From positions 102,381-166,380 of the forward strand of contig DBMO01000032.1 of assembly GCA_002298995.1 (NCBI GenBank): a stretch of DNA of 64,000 bases, read 5' to 3'. Made by a program: the position numbers and the translations under genes. This stretch comes from Desulfarculales bacterium UBA696. Lineage in GTDB: Bacteria; Desulfobacterota; Syntrophobacteria; Syntrophobacterales; Syntrophobacteraceae. Positions 8,300 through 17,611 of this stretch are shown in pieces. A model generated the notes under the pieces. It was not told the DNA's origin and did no database searches. It saw only the letters and a list, made by a program, of their open reading frames with translations. The first letter of the stretch is position 1. Each line of letters begins with the position of its first letter.

Positions 8300-11200
8300 A
8301 TGGCCGACGAAAAAAAAGAAACCAACCAGGCAGAGGCTGAGAAGCCGAGTGGAGTCATTCATGAAGCAATGAGCACTCAACCCCTGCAGGCCGGCCTCAT
8401 GGGGCAGGATCCCGGTGATAAACAGGCCACCCTGGTAATGACTTCCTCGGCCGTCATGGCATCCCGTGCCACTTTAAGGGTGATAAAAGGCACTGGAAGC
8501 CGCGAGACCATCCAACTGGGCAAGGATAAACTGACGATCGGGCGCGTCGGGTACAACGATCTGAGCTTGAATGACAAAAAGGTTTCGAGAACCCACGCGG
8601 CAATATGCTTCGAGAAGGGCAACTACGTCATCGAAGATATGGATTCCACGAACGGGGTGCTGGTTGATGGCCACATGGTCAAGAAAATGGTTTTGAAAAC
8701 CGGCAACCAGATCACCCTGGGCGACTCGGTCCTGCTCTTTCAGCAGGATGTGCCGGAAATTTCCCTCCAGGACAAGATTTCCTTCATCCGGCAGAGCGAT
8801 CTTTTCAACTGGCTCGACCAGGAGAGCCAAAACCTTCTGGCCGGTAGCCTTTCGGTAAAGTTCTTCCCCAAGAATGCCAGGATAGTCAGGCAGAAAAGCC
8901 CGGTCGAGAGCATGTATTTTTTGTACTCGGGCTCGATACGGGTGGTCGAAGAAAATGAAGAAGGAGGCGAGAGCGCTGTCGGCAAACTCTCTCCGGGGGA
9001 CTTTTTCGGAGAAAGAGCGCTGCTTGCGGGCGAGCCCGGTCCCTACTCGATAGTGGCCGATGCCGACGTCAATGTTCTCGAACTTCGAAGAGAGGGGCTA
9101 AACGAGCTTTTCCAGAAAAGCCCCGATCTAAGTAAGGCCTTTTACAAGATGGTGCTGAAGAAATTCAGCGCCGTGCCGGAACCCGATAAGCGGGATCATC
9201 GCCACGACGACCTCAGGCACCTGATCACTCCCACAAACGTCGAAATCGTCGGCGAAGACAAGAAGATAAAGGACGCCCGTAAAAAAATCGAAACACTGGC
9301 GAAGGAAAACCAGCCGGTGCTGATAACCGGAGCCTCGGGCACCGGAAAGAAGACCTTTGCGCGTTATTATCACCAGTCGTGCTCTCTTAAGGATTCGCCT
9401 TACGTTGAGATATCTATTGCCGAGCTGGAGCCGGGGCAGGTAGGAGCGGCAATATTCGGTGTCGAATCAGATCCGGCGGCGACCCATCTTTCGGGGCAGA
9501 TGGGCTATATCGAGATGATCGGTTCGGGGACACTCACAATCTCCCATGCCGAGCAGCTTGACGCGCACCAGCAGAGCAAGCTGGTAACTTACATGAAATA
9601 CGGCTGGTTTCATCGTGTCTACGGCCGTGACTCCGTGAAGGCGAAAACCCGCATTATTCTGGTCGCAACCGGGGCCGAACCCGAGATAATGGAGAAGCTC
9701 ATCCCAGAATTGAGGGAAATTCTCCAGGACAAGATTGTATATCTTCCAGCGCTGATTCAGCGTCTAAAAGATATTCCCATAATTGCCGAGCACTACCTCA
9801 AATTTTTCGGCAAAAAAGACGGGAAGCGAATCAGCGGCCTTTCAGGGGAGGCCACTGAAAAGCTGGTCTCGTATACATGGCCCGGAAACGTCAGGGAACT
9901 CGAAAACGTTATTCAACGCGCAGCGATAGTTACATCGGAAAATGTCATTATTCCGGGCGACCTGATCTTCGTGGTGCCTTCGGAGAAGGAGATTCACAAG
10001 ATCAACGTCCTGCGAAAGGACCGGATTCGGGATATTCTTCGGCATCCGCTCATTCCGAAGGTGTTCACCTGGCTCAATATTTTTGTCGTAATAATCATGG
10101 CCGGCTACACCCTCATTGGCGGCTCCAAGCCCGAAGGCCACCCGCTGCGGCAATTTGCGAACAACCCCGGAATGTTGGTTACCTGGGTAATCTGGTTTCC
10201 CATTCTGCCGATTTCCGCATTTCTTATAGGCCGTATATGGTGTGGAATGTGTCCCATAGCAGGTATCGGCGAGCTGTGCTCTAAGGTGGTAAGATTCAAC
10301 CTGCCCGTTCCGAAATTCTTGAAGCGCATGGACTTCTGGATGGTGGTGACTGCCTTCATCTTTCTTGACTACATCGAAGAATTTCTCAAAGTCGCCGAAA
10401 GACCAGCCGCCACCGGGCTTTTGCTGGTTGTTATCATCGGCATGTCCGCTCTTTTTTGCGTGCTCTTTGAGAGAAAAACCTTTTGCCGGTATGTTTGTCC
10501 CCTTGCTGGAATGCTGGGCGCGTACTCGACAATGAGTCTTTTCGAGGTCCGCGGAAACAAGAAGATCTGCCAGACCCAGTGCGGCCAGCACCTTTGCTAC
10601 AAGGGTACGGATCATTCAGCGGGTTGCCCGATGTTTTCCTATCCGGCTTCCCTTACAACCAACTCCGAATGCATGATGTGCTTGAATTGCGTAAAGAGTT
10701 GCGAAAACAGGGGCGTCCAGCTTAATTTGCGCCCACCCCTGCAGGAGCTTTGGCGACAGGCCCAGCCGCTGCTTAGCATATCCCTTTTCTGTGTTATCCT
10801 GGTGGGATTGATGGGCAGGCATCAGATACCCAATCTCACCTCGTGGAAAGTCTACGCCGAAACCTCGGGCTGGTCGGATCCCGTTCTACACACGATTTTG
10901 TATTTCTCTGCCATTTTGCTTACAGTGATACCCTTCACCCTGAGTTCTTCTCTTTCCGCAGGGGCGTCCCAGGAGAAATTATCAGAGAACATGGCGCACT
11001 ACGGGCTGGGTTTTGTTCCTCTTGCCCTTTCCGGCCACCTTGCGCACGTCGGCCACGAATTTCTCTCCGACAGGGTCTACGATCTTCTGAAATATGGGAT
11101 AAAGGTCTGGGAGTCAGTGACCGCGGGCGTGCCGATCGGCAGCCGCGATATCTTGATGACCCCCTTCATTCACGAAGCGGTGATAACGTTCATAAAGTTC

Positions 11201-11812
11201 ATGATAATTACAGGCGGGCTTTTTGGATCGATCCTGGCCATAATCATGATTGCGAGGCGCTGGTCTGACAGGAACCTTATGGGAAGGACCATGCCCCACA
11301 TGCTCCTGCTGCTCTTCTTCTGGGTCTGCTATATATACATATTCACTGGTGCAACTGGAGCCCCGCCCCCAACAGCGGCTGCCGGTCTGGCTCAGACTCA
11401 ACAGGAGGCGGCTGCCGTACCGCCGGCTGCTCCGAGCCATGTAGCGCCTCCTGCTGTTTCACAGGTAAGCTTTTCACTCACTCAGCCAGACATTAAGAAT
11501 GCAACCTCGCTTGCCCTTAATACCCCGATCGTTTCGAGCTGGTTGAGGTCGGCAAAACAGATGCCCGCCACCAGGCAGTTCAGGCTTCCGATACAGGGGC
11601 AGGTCTCAGGCGCTCCCGCCGGCACCCAGGTTCGGGTTAGCATTGATTTTGGCACCTTGAGGTCGCAGTTTGCATCCGTGGTTGATGCCAGAGGGTTCTT
11701 CGGAGGTGAAATCGTCCTCGACAGCCTGACCCAAAGGATTCCATTGGTAGTTCAGCTGATAAATCCCGCGAACGGTTCGGTCGTCTCGACCCACAGGGTT
11801 GCTCTTTACTAG
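8300..11812 (+). CDS. FHA / cyclic-nucleotide-binding / AAA+ / NapH-like 4Fe-4S membrane fusion protein
   Basis: A 1170-residue mosaic. An FHA phosphothreonine-reading domain (about 57-147) keeps the GR, SRTH and STNG signature. A cNMP-binding-like domain (165-290) has GERALL but PGPYS where the phosphate-binding Arg normally sits. An AAA+ domain (315-560) has Walker A GASGTGKKT and the WPGNVRELEN motif of sigma-54 activators. It lacks the GAFTGA loop and has TLTISHAE in place of an acidic Walker B, and no DNA-binding helix-turn-helix follows. From about 585 come membrane helices and a NapH/NosR-like polyferredoxin with Cys at 648, 651, 660, 729, 733, 757, 761, 766, 776, 791, 794, 797 and 801. 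More helices and a Pro/Ala linker lead to a C-terminal beta-rich, probably periplasmic domain. It is probably a redox-linked membrane signalling protein; the function is unknown. ATG 8300 has AAGGGAG upstream. Confidence 0.85.
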   Translation: MADEKKETNQAEAEKPSGVIHEAMSTQPLQAGLMGQDPGDKQATLVMTSSAVMASRATLRVIKGTGSRETIQLGKDKLTIGRVGYNDLSLNDKKVSRTHAAICFEKGNYVIEDMDSTNGVLVDGHMVKKMVLKTGNQITLGDSVLLFQQDVPEISLQDKISFIRQSDLFNWLDQESQNLLAGSLSVKFFPKNARIVRQKSPVESMYFLYSGSIRVVEENEEGGESAVGKLSPGDFFGERALLAGEPGPYSIVADADVNVLELRREGLNELFQKSPDLSKAFYKMVLKKFSAVPEPDKRDHRHDDLRHLITPTNVEIVGEDKKIKDARKKIETLAKENQPVLITGASGTGKKTFARYYHQSCSLKDSPYVEISIAELEPGQVGAAIFGVESDPAATHLSGQMGYIEMIGSGTLTISHAEQLDAHQQSKLVTYMKYGWFHRVYGRDSVKAKTRIILVATGAEPEIMEKLIPELREILQDKIVYLPALIQRLKDIPIIAEHYLKFFGKKDGKRISGLSGEATEKLVSYTWPGNVRELENVIQRAAIVTSENVIIPGDLIFVVPSEKEIHKINVLRKDRIRDILRHPLIPKVFTWLNIFVVIIMAGYTLIGGSKPEGHPLRQFANNPGMLVTWVIWFPILPISAFLIGRIWCGMCPIAGIGELCSKVVRFNLPVPKFLKRMDFWMVVTAFIFLDYIEEFLKVAERPAATGLLLVVIIGMSALFCVLFERKTFCRYVCPLAGMLGAYSTMSLFEVRGNKKICQTQCGQHLCYKGTDHSAGCPMFSYPASLTTNSECMMCLNCVKSCENRGVQLNLRPPLQELWRQAQPLLSISLFCVILVGLMGRHQIPNLTSWKVYAETSGWSDPVLHTILYFSAILLTVIPFTLSSSLSAGASQEKLSENMAHYGLGFVPLALSGHLAHVGHEFLSDRVYDLLKYGIKVWESVTAGVPIGSRDILMTPFIHEAVITFIKFMIITGGLFGSILAIIMIARRWSDRNLMGRTMPHMLLLLFFWVCYIYIFTGATGAPPPTAAAGLAQTQQEAAAVPPAAPSHVAPPAVSQVSFSLTQPDIKNATSLALNTPIVSSWLRSAKQMPATRQFRLPIQGQVSGAPAGTQVRVSIDFGTLRSQFASVVDARGFFGGEIVLDSLTQRIPLVVQLINPANGSVVSTHRVALY

Positions 11813-11855
11813 GCTTTAAAGCGTCCGCGCAAAAGGATCAGGAGTACCAAAGAAT

Positions 11856-14333
11856 ATGCTTAATCATGAAGGCTATGTTGGCAGGCAGGTCGACCAGTTC
11901 AGAATCGATCAGTTTGTGGCACGCGGCGCGATGGGCATGGTTTTCAAGGCCTTCGACACGGTCCTTATCAGGACCGTTGCGCTAAAGCTCATCCCGAAAA
12001 CTCCAAAGGAAAGCCTTAGCCCCCACGAGTCGGCAACACTCGAGGAGGCCAGAAAAAGACTGGTCCAAGAGGCAAAAACCGCTGGAAGGCTCTCTCACCC
12101 CAACATAGTAACTATCCACTCATACGGCGAAACTGACGAGTTCGAATACATCTGCATGGAATTCGTGCAGGGCAAGACTCTTGCGGAAATACTGAGCGCC
12201 CAGAAGGTCCTTTCCGCGGAGGAAGCCGTGACAATATTCGAGCAGATTCTGCTGGCAATCGAAGTTGCCAACAAAGAGCAGATAGTCCATCGGGACATCA
12301 AGCCATCCAACATAATGATGACCGATGACGGGCTGGTCAAAGTGATGGATTTCGGCATAGCCAAACTGCCCTCGCTTTCAATGACCGTAACCGGCACGGT
12401 GCTTGGTACGCCGTTCTACATGTCTCCCGAGCAGATTTCGGGTCAGAGGATAGACATACGCTCCGATCTCTTTTCTCTCGGGGCTGTATTGTACGAATCA
12501 CTTACGGGTGAGAGGCCGTTTGCAGGGGAAAACACCGCAACCCTGGCGTACAAGATAGTTCAAACCGATCCTATTCCCCCCAAAATTTTGAATGTGCACA
12601 TCCCTCAAGGGCTGGGGAAGGTAATCTCGAAAGCCCTGGCGAAGGATCCCTCCGAACGATACCAAACGCCAAAAGAAATGCTGATCGCATTGCGCGCGGC
12701 AGTACGCGGGCGGGAGGAGCCGCAGGAGGAAGCGACGATAATAGCCAAATCCTCGGAAGCGGAAACCCTGGTGGTCAGTCGGGATGCGGTCGAAGAGTTA
12801 ATTGCCAAGGAAGTTTCTCTGGCCGAAGAGGCAAAATCGAGGCTGGTGGAGAAAGAAGTAGAAAAATCCGCTGAGACCGGCCCTGCAGCAACTCAGGCCG
12901 AGGTGCGCCCCGCTGTGAAATCGGCGCAAGCCGAACCCGATGCCGCCGTAAAGAAGGAAGCCGCGGAGGCGGCAGAAGCTGCTCCGGTAAAGGCAAAGCC
13001 CGCGGCGCCAAAGGCTGGCCAACCGGAGAAGAAGCCGCTTGACGATCGAAAAAAATCTCCGCAACCTGTGATGGTCATTGCAGCGGCAGTCGTGGCAATC
13101 GTTGCCGTGATAGTATTCATGAAGATGTTCGGCGGTCCGGGTCAACCGCCGCCCCAGGTTCCCGCGGATACGAGACCGCCCAGCCAGCAGGCACCCGTTT
13201 CGACCGATCAGTCTAAGTCAACTGCGAAACTACCCAGCAAGCAGGCACCGGCTACAAACGATCAGGCCAAGTCAACGGCCGAATCTCTTACCGCGCAGGC
13301 ACGGAACGCTATATCGAGAAATCCCGCTGAAGCTCTCAAGCTTCTTCAGGAAGCTGTAACAGTCGATCCAGGCAACTTCGAGGCAAGTACGCAGCTCGCA
13401 AAACTGCTGGCACAGCGCAGGGACTATGCGGGCGCCATTCAGCAGTACCAGAAGGCACTCACTATCAACAACCAGTCTGCCGAGATTTATTTTAACCTGG
13501 GGCAACTCTACCTTAACCAGGGTGATGTTGATAACTCGATAGCAAACTATGAAAAGTGCTGGTCCCTGGCGCCGTCTTTCCAGGATGAAGTGCTGGCGAA
13601 TCTTGGCATCGCATACCTGAAGAAGAATAACGTCTCCCAGGCACAGTCTCTTTTCCGGCAGGCCCTGGAAATAAATCCAAACAATAGTGTGGCACGAGCC
13701 CAGCTGGCAAGCGCCCAATCTTCATCGCCCGGCCAGCAGGACGCGACCATGACGCCGGATGTCGCCAGGCCTCAGGATACTGCCAAGCCTCAGGATTTGA
13801 GCAGGCCGCTGGAAGCCACGATAGACATTCCTCAGACGCAGGGCTCCGCCTCAAGCGTCGGGACCGCCTCGAGTTCGATTGCCGCCCTGCTCACACAGGC
13901 CAAGGCTGCAAAGGATACCAATCCCGCTGAATCGGAGAGACTTTTTAAAGAGGTACTGGCAATTGATCCTGGTAATTTCGAGGCTTTGACGCAGGTCGGC
14001 CGCTTTTTCACCATGAAAAAGGATTACCCGCAGGCCATCCAGCATTATCAGCGTGCCCTGCAGATAAACGATCAGGCCGCGGACGTCCACTTTAACCTTG
14101 GGTTCATATACCTGGCCCAGGGTGCATACGATTCCGCCAAGGCGAGTTACGAGAACTGTCTTGCCCTTTCCCCTCAGTACAAGGACGAAGTCTTAACAAA
14201 CCTTGGGATCGTTGAAATCAAGAAGAAGAATTACGATCGGGCTCGCCAGCTTCTAAGGGAGGCGCTTGATTTGAATGCGAATAATTCGATCGCCAAAAAT
14301 CAGCTTTCAAATCTGAATAAAATGCAAAAGTAG
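11856..14333 (+). CDS. Transmembrane Ser/Thr protein kinase with two TPR blocks
   Basis: Third PknB-type kinase, 825 residues. The kinase domain (about 10-270) contains the VALKL lysine, HRDIKPSN, DFGIAK and GTPFYMSPEQ. An Ala/Glu/Lys-rich segment (290-400) may form coiled or disordered structure, and one membrane span lies near 405-425. The periplasmic part holds two similar TPR blocks (about 480-610 and 675-820), each beginning with an NPAE(A/S) helix. The blocks resemble each other and the TPRs of the kinase at 385, so internal duplication is likely. The beta-rich end module of the other two kinases is missing. The start has an AGGAG site. It directly follows the FHA-Fe/S fusion gene (44-base gap), so that FHA domain is a plausible substrate or reader. 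Confidence 0.9.
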   Translation: MLNHEGYVGRQVDQFRIDQFVARGAMGMVFKAFDTVLIRTVALKLIPKTPKESLSPHESATLEEARKRLVQEAKTAGRLSHPNIVTIHSYGETDEFEYICMEFVQGKTLAEILSAQKVLSAEEAVTIFEQILLAIEVANKEQIVHRDIKPSNIMMTDDGLVKVMDFGIAKLPSLSMTVTGTVLGTPFYMSPEQISGQRIDIRSDLFSLGAVLYESLTGERPFAGENTATLAYKIVQTDPIPPKILNVHIPQGLGKVISKALAKDPSERYQTPKEMLIALRAAVRGREEPQEEATIIAKSSEAETLVVSRDAVEELIAKEVSLAEEAKSRLVEKEVEKSAETGPAATQAEVRPAVKSAQAEPDAAVKKEAAEAAEAAPVKAKPAAPKAGQPEKKPLDDRKKSPQPVMVIAAAVVAIVAVIVFMKMFGGPGQPPPQVPADTRPPSQQAPVSTDQSKSTAKLPSKQAPATNDQAKSTAESLTAQARNAISRNPAEALKLLQEAVTVDPGNFEASTQLAKLLAQRRDYAGAIQQYQKALTINNQSAEIYFNLGQLYLNQGDVDNSIANYEKCWSLAPSFQDEVLANLGIAYLKKNNVSQAQSLFRQALEINPNNSVARAQLASAQSSSPGQQDATMTPDVARPQDTAKPQDLSRPLEATIDIPQTQGSASSVGTASSSIAALLTQAKAAKDTNPAESERLFKEVLAIDPGNFEALTQVGRFFTMKKDYPQAIQHYQRALQINDQAADVHFNLGFIYLAQGAYDSAKASYENCLALSPQYKDEVLTNLGIVEIKKKNYDRARQLLREALDLNANNSIAKNQLSNLNKMQK

Positions 14334-14386
14334 CGCGGCTGTCCCTGGCTGTCCGAAGGAATGCATCTCATTATCTGGAGGAGGAT

Positions 14387-14800
14387 ATGAGGGCTTTAAG
14401 GGTTCTTTTTTTTTCAATGTTACTCTTGGTTTTCTGTGGATGTGTAACTGAGAAGTCACAAAATGAACCAGTGGCAGGGCCGCGCCCACGGGTGGAAATG
14501 CCGCAATATATCATCCATCGCGTAATGGCCGGTGAGACCTTGGCTACAATCGCCAAATGGTATAGCGGGAAGGACAGCAACTGGAAGGAGCTTTCGGATT
14601 ACAATCCGGGTCTAAGCCCGTGGAAGCTGCGCCGGGGAGATGTTGTCAAAGTCCCGCTCTACATGACCACTGTCCATAAGGACCAGCCCGACCATTCCAC
14701 GGCTCCCCGAAAGGTAAAGAAGAAAAAACCAACTCAGACCGCCGGCGGTTCCGAGGAAGAAAGTGCACCGGATACGGAGGAAGTTTTCGGGCCTAAATAG
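14387..14800 (+). CDS. LysM-domain lipoprotein
   Basis: A 137-residue protein. The signal peptide ends in a lipobox (VFCGC), and a LysM peptidoglycan-binding domain follows at about residues 45-95 (YIIHRVMAGETLATIAKWY ... LSPWKLRRGDVVKVP). The tail is Lys/Glu-rich and polar. It should be anchored in a membrane and touch the cell wall. A strong GGAGGAGG site precedes ATG 14387. It lies 53 bases behind the TPR kinase and is likely cotranscribed, so it may link that kinase to the peptidoglycan; this is inferred from position only. Confidence 0.8.
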   Translation: MRALRVLFFSMLLLVFCGCVTEKSQNEPVAGPRPRVEMPQYIIHRVMAGETLATIAKWYSGKDSNWKELSDYNPGLSPWKLRRGDVVKVPLYMTTVHKDQPDHSTAPRKVKKKKPTQTAGGSEEESAPDTEEVFGPK

Positions 14801-14838
14801 AATGGATGGTCAGTTTTATCCCGGTCTTAGACCAAATC

Positions 14839-14875
14839 AAATAGAAACCCCGCCGATGTGGCGGGGTTTCTATTT
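14839..14875. terminator. Intrinsic terminator, possibly bidirectional
   Basis: A perfect 16-bp stem (14839-14854 with 14860-14875) closes a 5-base loop. The outer part of the stem is A/T-rich on both sides. It ends the kinase-LysM transcript on the plus strand and could also stop the minus-strand SulP transcript. Confidence 0.8.
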
Positions 14876-15049
14876 CGTGTAGCTCATGGTCCGGAAAATC
14901 TTCTCCCGGATCGACCATCCCTCAATCATTGCCTGTTCCCGGTAATCCTCCCGTCGGATGGGAAGGTGGAATAGGCTACTGGTGCGGGGTTAGAGTGGAG
15001 GTGATCATCTGCCTTATGGATATGACTATTGTTTTATACGCCCCAACAC

Positions 15050-17413
15050 TCAGATTTTTAATTGTGAAAGTCGCTCATTCGTGTAAGCGAGCCTGACCGC
15101 GAGCAAACGGACTATGTACTTGTGGATTGCGAATGCGAGTTCGCGTTCTTCCTGCTCGAGCCTGTTGAAAGAGTCGGCGGAGAGCTTGTGGATGATGCAC
15201 TGCTTGTCGGCAATTATCGTTCCGGAGCGGGGCTTTCCAAGATAGAAGGCCATCTCGCCAACGATGGTCCCCGATTTCATCGAGCGTAAACGCTTGGTTT
15301 TTGTGCCTCCGCGATTGAGGGTAATGGTTACCTGCCCGGATTCGAGAAAATAGAGGTCCCTTGATATGTCTCCCTGCCTGCACAGGACGGCGCCGGCAGG
15401 CAGCACGACTTTTTCGAGATATGGCTCGAGTTCGGCAATTGATGACGCGCACCCCCCGAATACCTCGGAAAAAAGAATTTCAAAAGACGGCAGTGAGTCG
15501 TCGATTCGCTTCCCAGAAAGTATCTGTTCCTCACACCATCCCAGAGCGTGATCGAGATCTTGAAAGGAACTGCAGCAGGGGCCATCATTCTGTTCGGATT
15601 CGATGTTTTTAACAATCGAGCAGCCGCCTTCCTCGAGGAGCATCTCGATTTTGTGTTCCGTATTGACAAAGAAGATAGTGACGTTTGCGGCCCTGCATAT
15701 CTGGGCCATTTTCTTGAAGATTAGAACAGAGGAGGAATCAAGGCCGCTTATATATGTAAAATCGAGCAGGATAAAGCGGACGGGCAGACGATTGGCGGCT
15801 CCGATCCTCTCCTGAATGTGGGAAAGAAGAGGGTAGGCGGTCCCGAAGAAGATGAACCCCTGCAGGACGAGTACGTAAATCTGATCTCCCTTGGCATCCA
15901 GGATCTGCTGTTCCTGGGATGAGCGCTCGATGCTGCTCCCGTGCCCTGTCCCCGACAGCTCGTGCCTGATTATTTTTGTCCTGCTGTAGTTGAAGGCGAA
16001 GAGCATGCACGCGGCGACAATGCCTATCCCGATGCCGGGAAGAAACCCTGTTGCGGCGATCATGAAGAATATGCTCAAGACCAGAAAGTAGTCAAACCGT
16101 GAAAACCGCGACCAGCCGTCGTAGATCCACTCGATTATGAGGCCGAGGCCGAGATATAGCAAAAGCGCGCCCAGGACAGGCTTAGGCACGTAGCTCAGGT
16201 ACGAGGCCCCAATGCATAAGACGGCCGCGCTCATCAAAGCCGAGATGAAACCCGATAGCCTCGAACTTGCGCCTGCTTTCCAGTTCAGAAGTGTCCGGCT
16301 CAGGGCGATACAGCCCACCAAACCGCCGCAGGGGGCCGCAAGCAGGTTTCCAAGTCCGGTGGATTTTAATTCGTGGTCCACGTCGATATCGCTCTGAGTG
16401 GAGATTTCTATGCTTGCGGCGTTTAGCAGGATAACAATCGCGGCAACGATCATGAGGGCGGAGAGGTTTCCGGCCGACGAGATTAAAGAGTTCCATTCAA
16501 TCTCACCCGGCGAGAGCGAATGCCAGGTATTCGAGATGAAATTGTCGGGCAGCATGGGGAGAAGCCACCCATCGAGGCGTGCCTGCTCAAAGGATATCCC
16601 GGCGGAAAAAAGCCAAAGATGTCCGATCAGAATGGCGCCGATAAGGATTGAGGGCATGACGAGAAAATGTCTGCTGCGCCTCAAAACGACCAAGAGAATG
16701 ACGGCCAGTAGCGCCCCAGGCAGCCAGCGGACGAGATAGTGCCCCTGAACCAGCATGGGGAGATTTTCGTAAGAGGGCAGGAAACCGGCCATGACTTTGA
16801 ACGAGCCCCTGGCAAGAAGCCACCCCGTCCCGGCCAGAAAGCCGCCGATTACCGGGTACGGTATAAATCTTATCCATTTTCCCAGCCGATATCGGCCCGC
16901 GGCGTAAAGAAACAGCCCGGTGAGGAATGTGCTTATGGAGATGGTCACCCAAATAGTGGAAAAAACTGACTCGGGCCGGAGGCTGGATGCCCCGGCGCCG
17001 ACCGAAAGGGCTATTAGTGCGAAGAGCGCCGAAATGTTGGCGTCTGGTCCCGCAATTGTGAAAGGAGATGAACTCCGGGCGGCCATTACAGCCCCCACAA
17101 TTGCCGCGCTGACCAAGGCGCTGTAAATTCCGAGGTTTAGATGAGGGCTGAGATCGCCTGAGAAAATCAAGGAGGAATAAGACAGGCACGCTATTAACGT
17201 CATCAACAGCGAAATAAAACCTGCGAATGAGTTTGATATAATCTCGCGCAAAAAGGGTCCCTTGCTGTTCCGGAGTGCACCGGCAATTTGGTCCTGAGAG
17301 CTGTTGACTTCAACTGCTCTGGATTCGATCTCGCCGGGAATGATATCTATCTGTTGATTGGAAAAGGTAACAATAAATGATGAATCGTCATCAGGCAATC
17401 CGACAACGCTCAT
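15050..17413 (-). CDS. SulP-family anion transporter with STAS and cyclic-nucleotide-binding domains
   Basis: A 787-residue SLC26/SulP permease (sulfate, bicarbonate or similar anions). The membrane domain with many hydrophobic helices spans about residues 60-480. A STAS domain follows (about 500-620, strand ILLDFTYISGLDSSS). The C-terminal domain (about 660-785) is cyclic-nucleotide-binding, with the phosphate-binding cassette GEMAFYLGKPRSGT including its Arg, so cAMP or cGMP binding is plausible. This architecture suggests transport gated by a cyclic nucleotide, which fits the class III cyclase encoded at 31672. It is monocistronic on the minus strand. Substrate and nucleotide are not determinable here. 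Confidence 0.88.
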   Translation of the reverse strand: MSVVGLPDDDSSFIVTFSNQQIDIIPGEIESRAVEVNSSQDQIAGALRNSKGPFLREIISNSFAGFISLLMTLIACLSYSSLIFSGDLSPHLNLGIYSALVSAAIVGAVMAARSSSPFTIAGPDANISALFALIALSVGAGASSLRPESVFSTIWVTISISTFLTGLFLYAAGRYRLGKWIRFIPYPVIGGFLAGTGWLLARGSFKVMAGFLPSYENLPMLVQGHYLVRWLPGALLAVILLVVLRRSRHFLVMPSILIGAILIGHLWLFSAGISFEQARLDGWLLPMLPDNFISNTWHSLSPGEIEWNSLISSAGNLSALMIVAAIVILLNAASIEISTQSDIDVDHELKSTGLGNLLAAPCGGLVGCIALSRTLLNWKAGASSRLSGFISALMSAAVLCIGASYLSYVPKPVLGALLLYLGLGLIIEWIYDGWSRFSRFDYFLVLSIFFMIAATGFLPGIGIGIVAACMLFAFNYSRTKIIRHELSGTGHGSSIERSSQEQQILDAKGDQIYVLVLQGFIFFGTAYPLLSHIQERIGAANRLPVRFILLDFTYISGLDSSSVLIFKKMAQICRAANVTIFFVNTEHKIEMLLEEGGCSIVKNIESEQNDGPCCSSFQDLDHALGWCEEQILSGKRIDDSLPSFEILFSEVFGGCASSIAELEPYLEKVVLPAGAVLCRQGDISRDLYFLESGQVTITLNRGGTKTKRLRSMKSGTIVGEMAFYLGKPRSGTIIADKQCIIHKLSADSFNRLEQEERELAFAIHKYIVRLLAVRLAYTNERLSQLKI

Positions 17414-17527
17414 CGGCTTCTGAATACAGCAAAAAAAGCATCATGGTGATAGATTTTGACATTTTCGCATAAGCTTTCTTCCCTGCGCCTAAGATGAGAA
17501 AAAGAGTGTTGATTTTCTCTGAAAGGT

Positions 17528-17556
17528 TTGTTTTTTTGGCAAAGATTAAGTATTGT
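17528..17556 (+). promoter_or_regulatory. Possible sigma-70 promoter of the FHA-GAF kinase gene
   Basis: TTGTTT (17528-17533), a 17-base spacer and TATTGT (17551-17556) lie in an AT-rich stretch about 55 bases before the preferred GTG start. Both boxes are imperfect. Confidence 0.3.
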
Positions 17557-17611
17557 AAATGTCCATTGATTGCCGATCAGTAAGTGCTCTCAAAAATCAT
17601 CGGAGCATACG

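Noticed and set aside
8300..11812. Calling this gene a sigma-54-dependent transcription activator
   Set aside because: The GAFTGA loop, acidic Walker B and C-terminal helix-turn-helix are all missing, and half the protein is a membrane Fe-S module.
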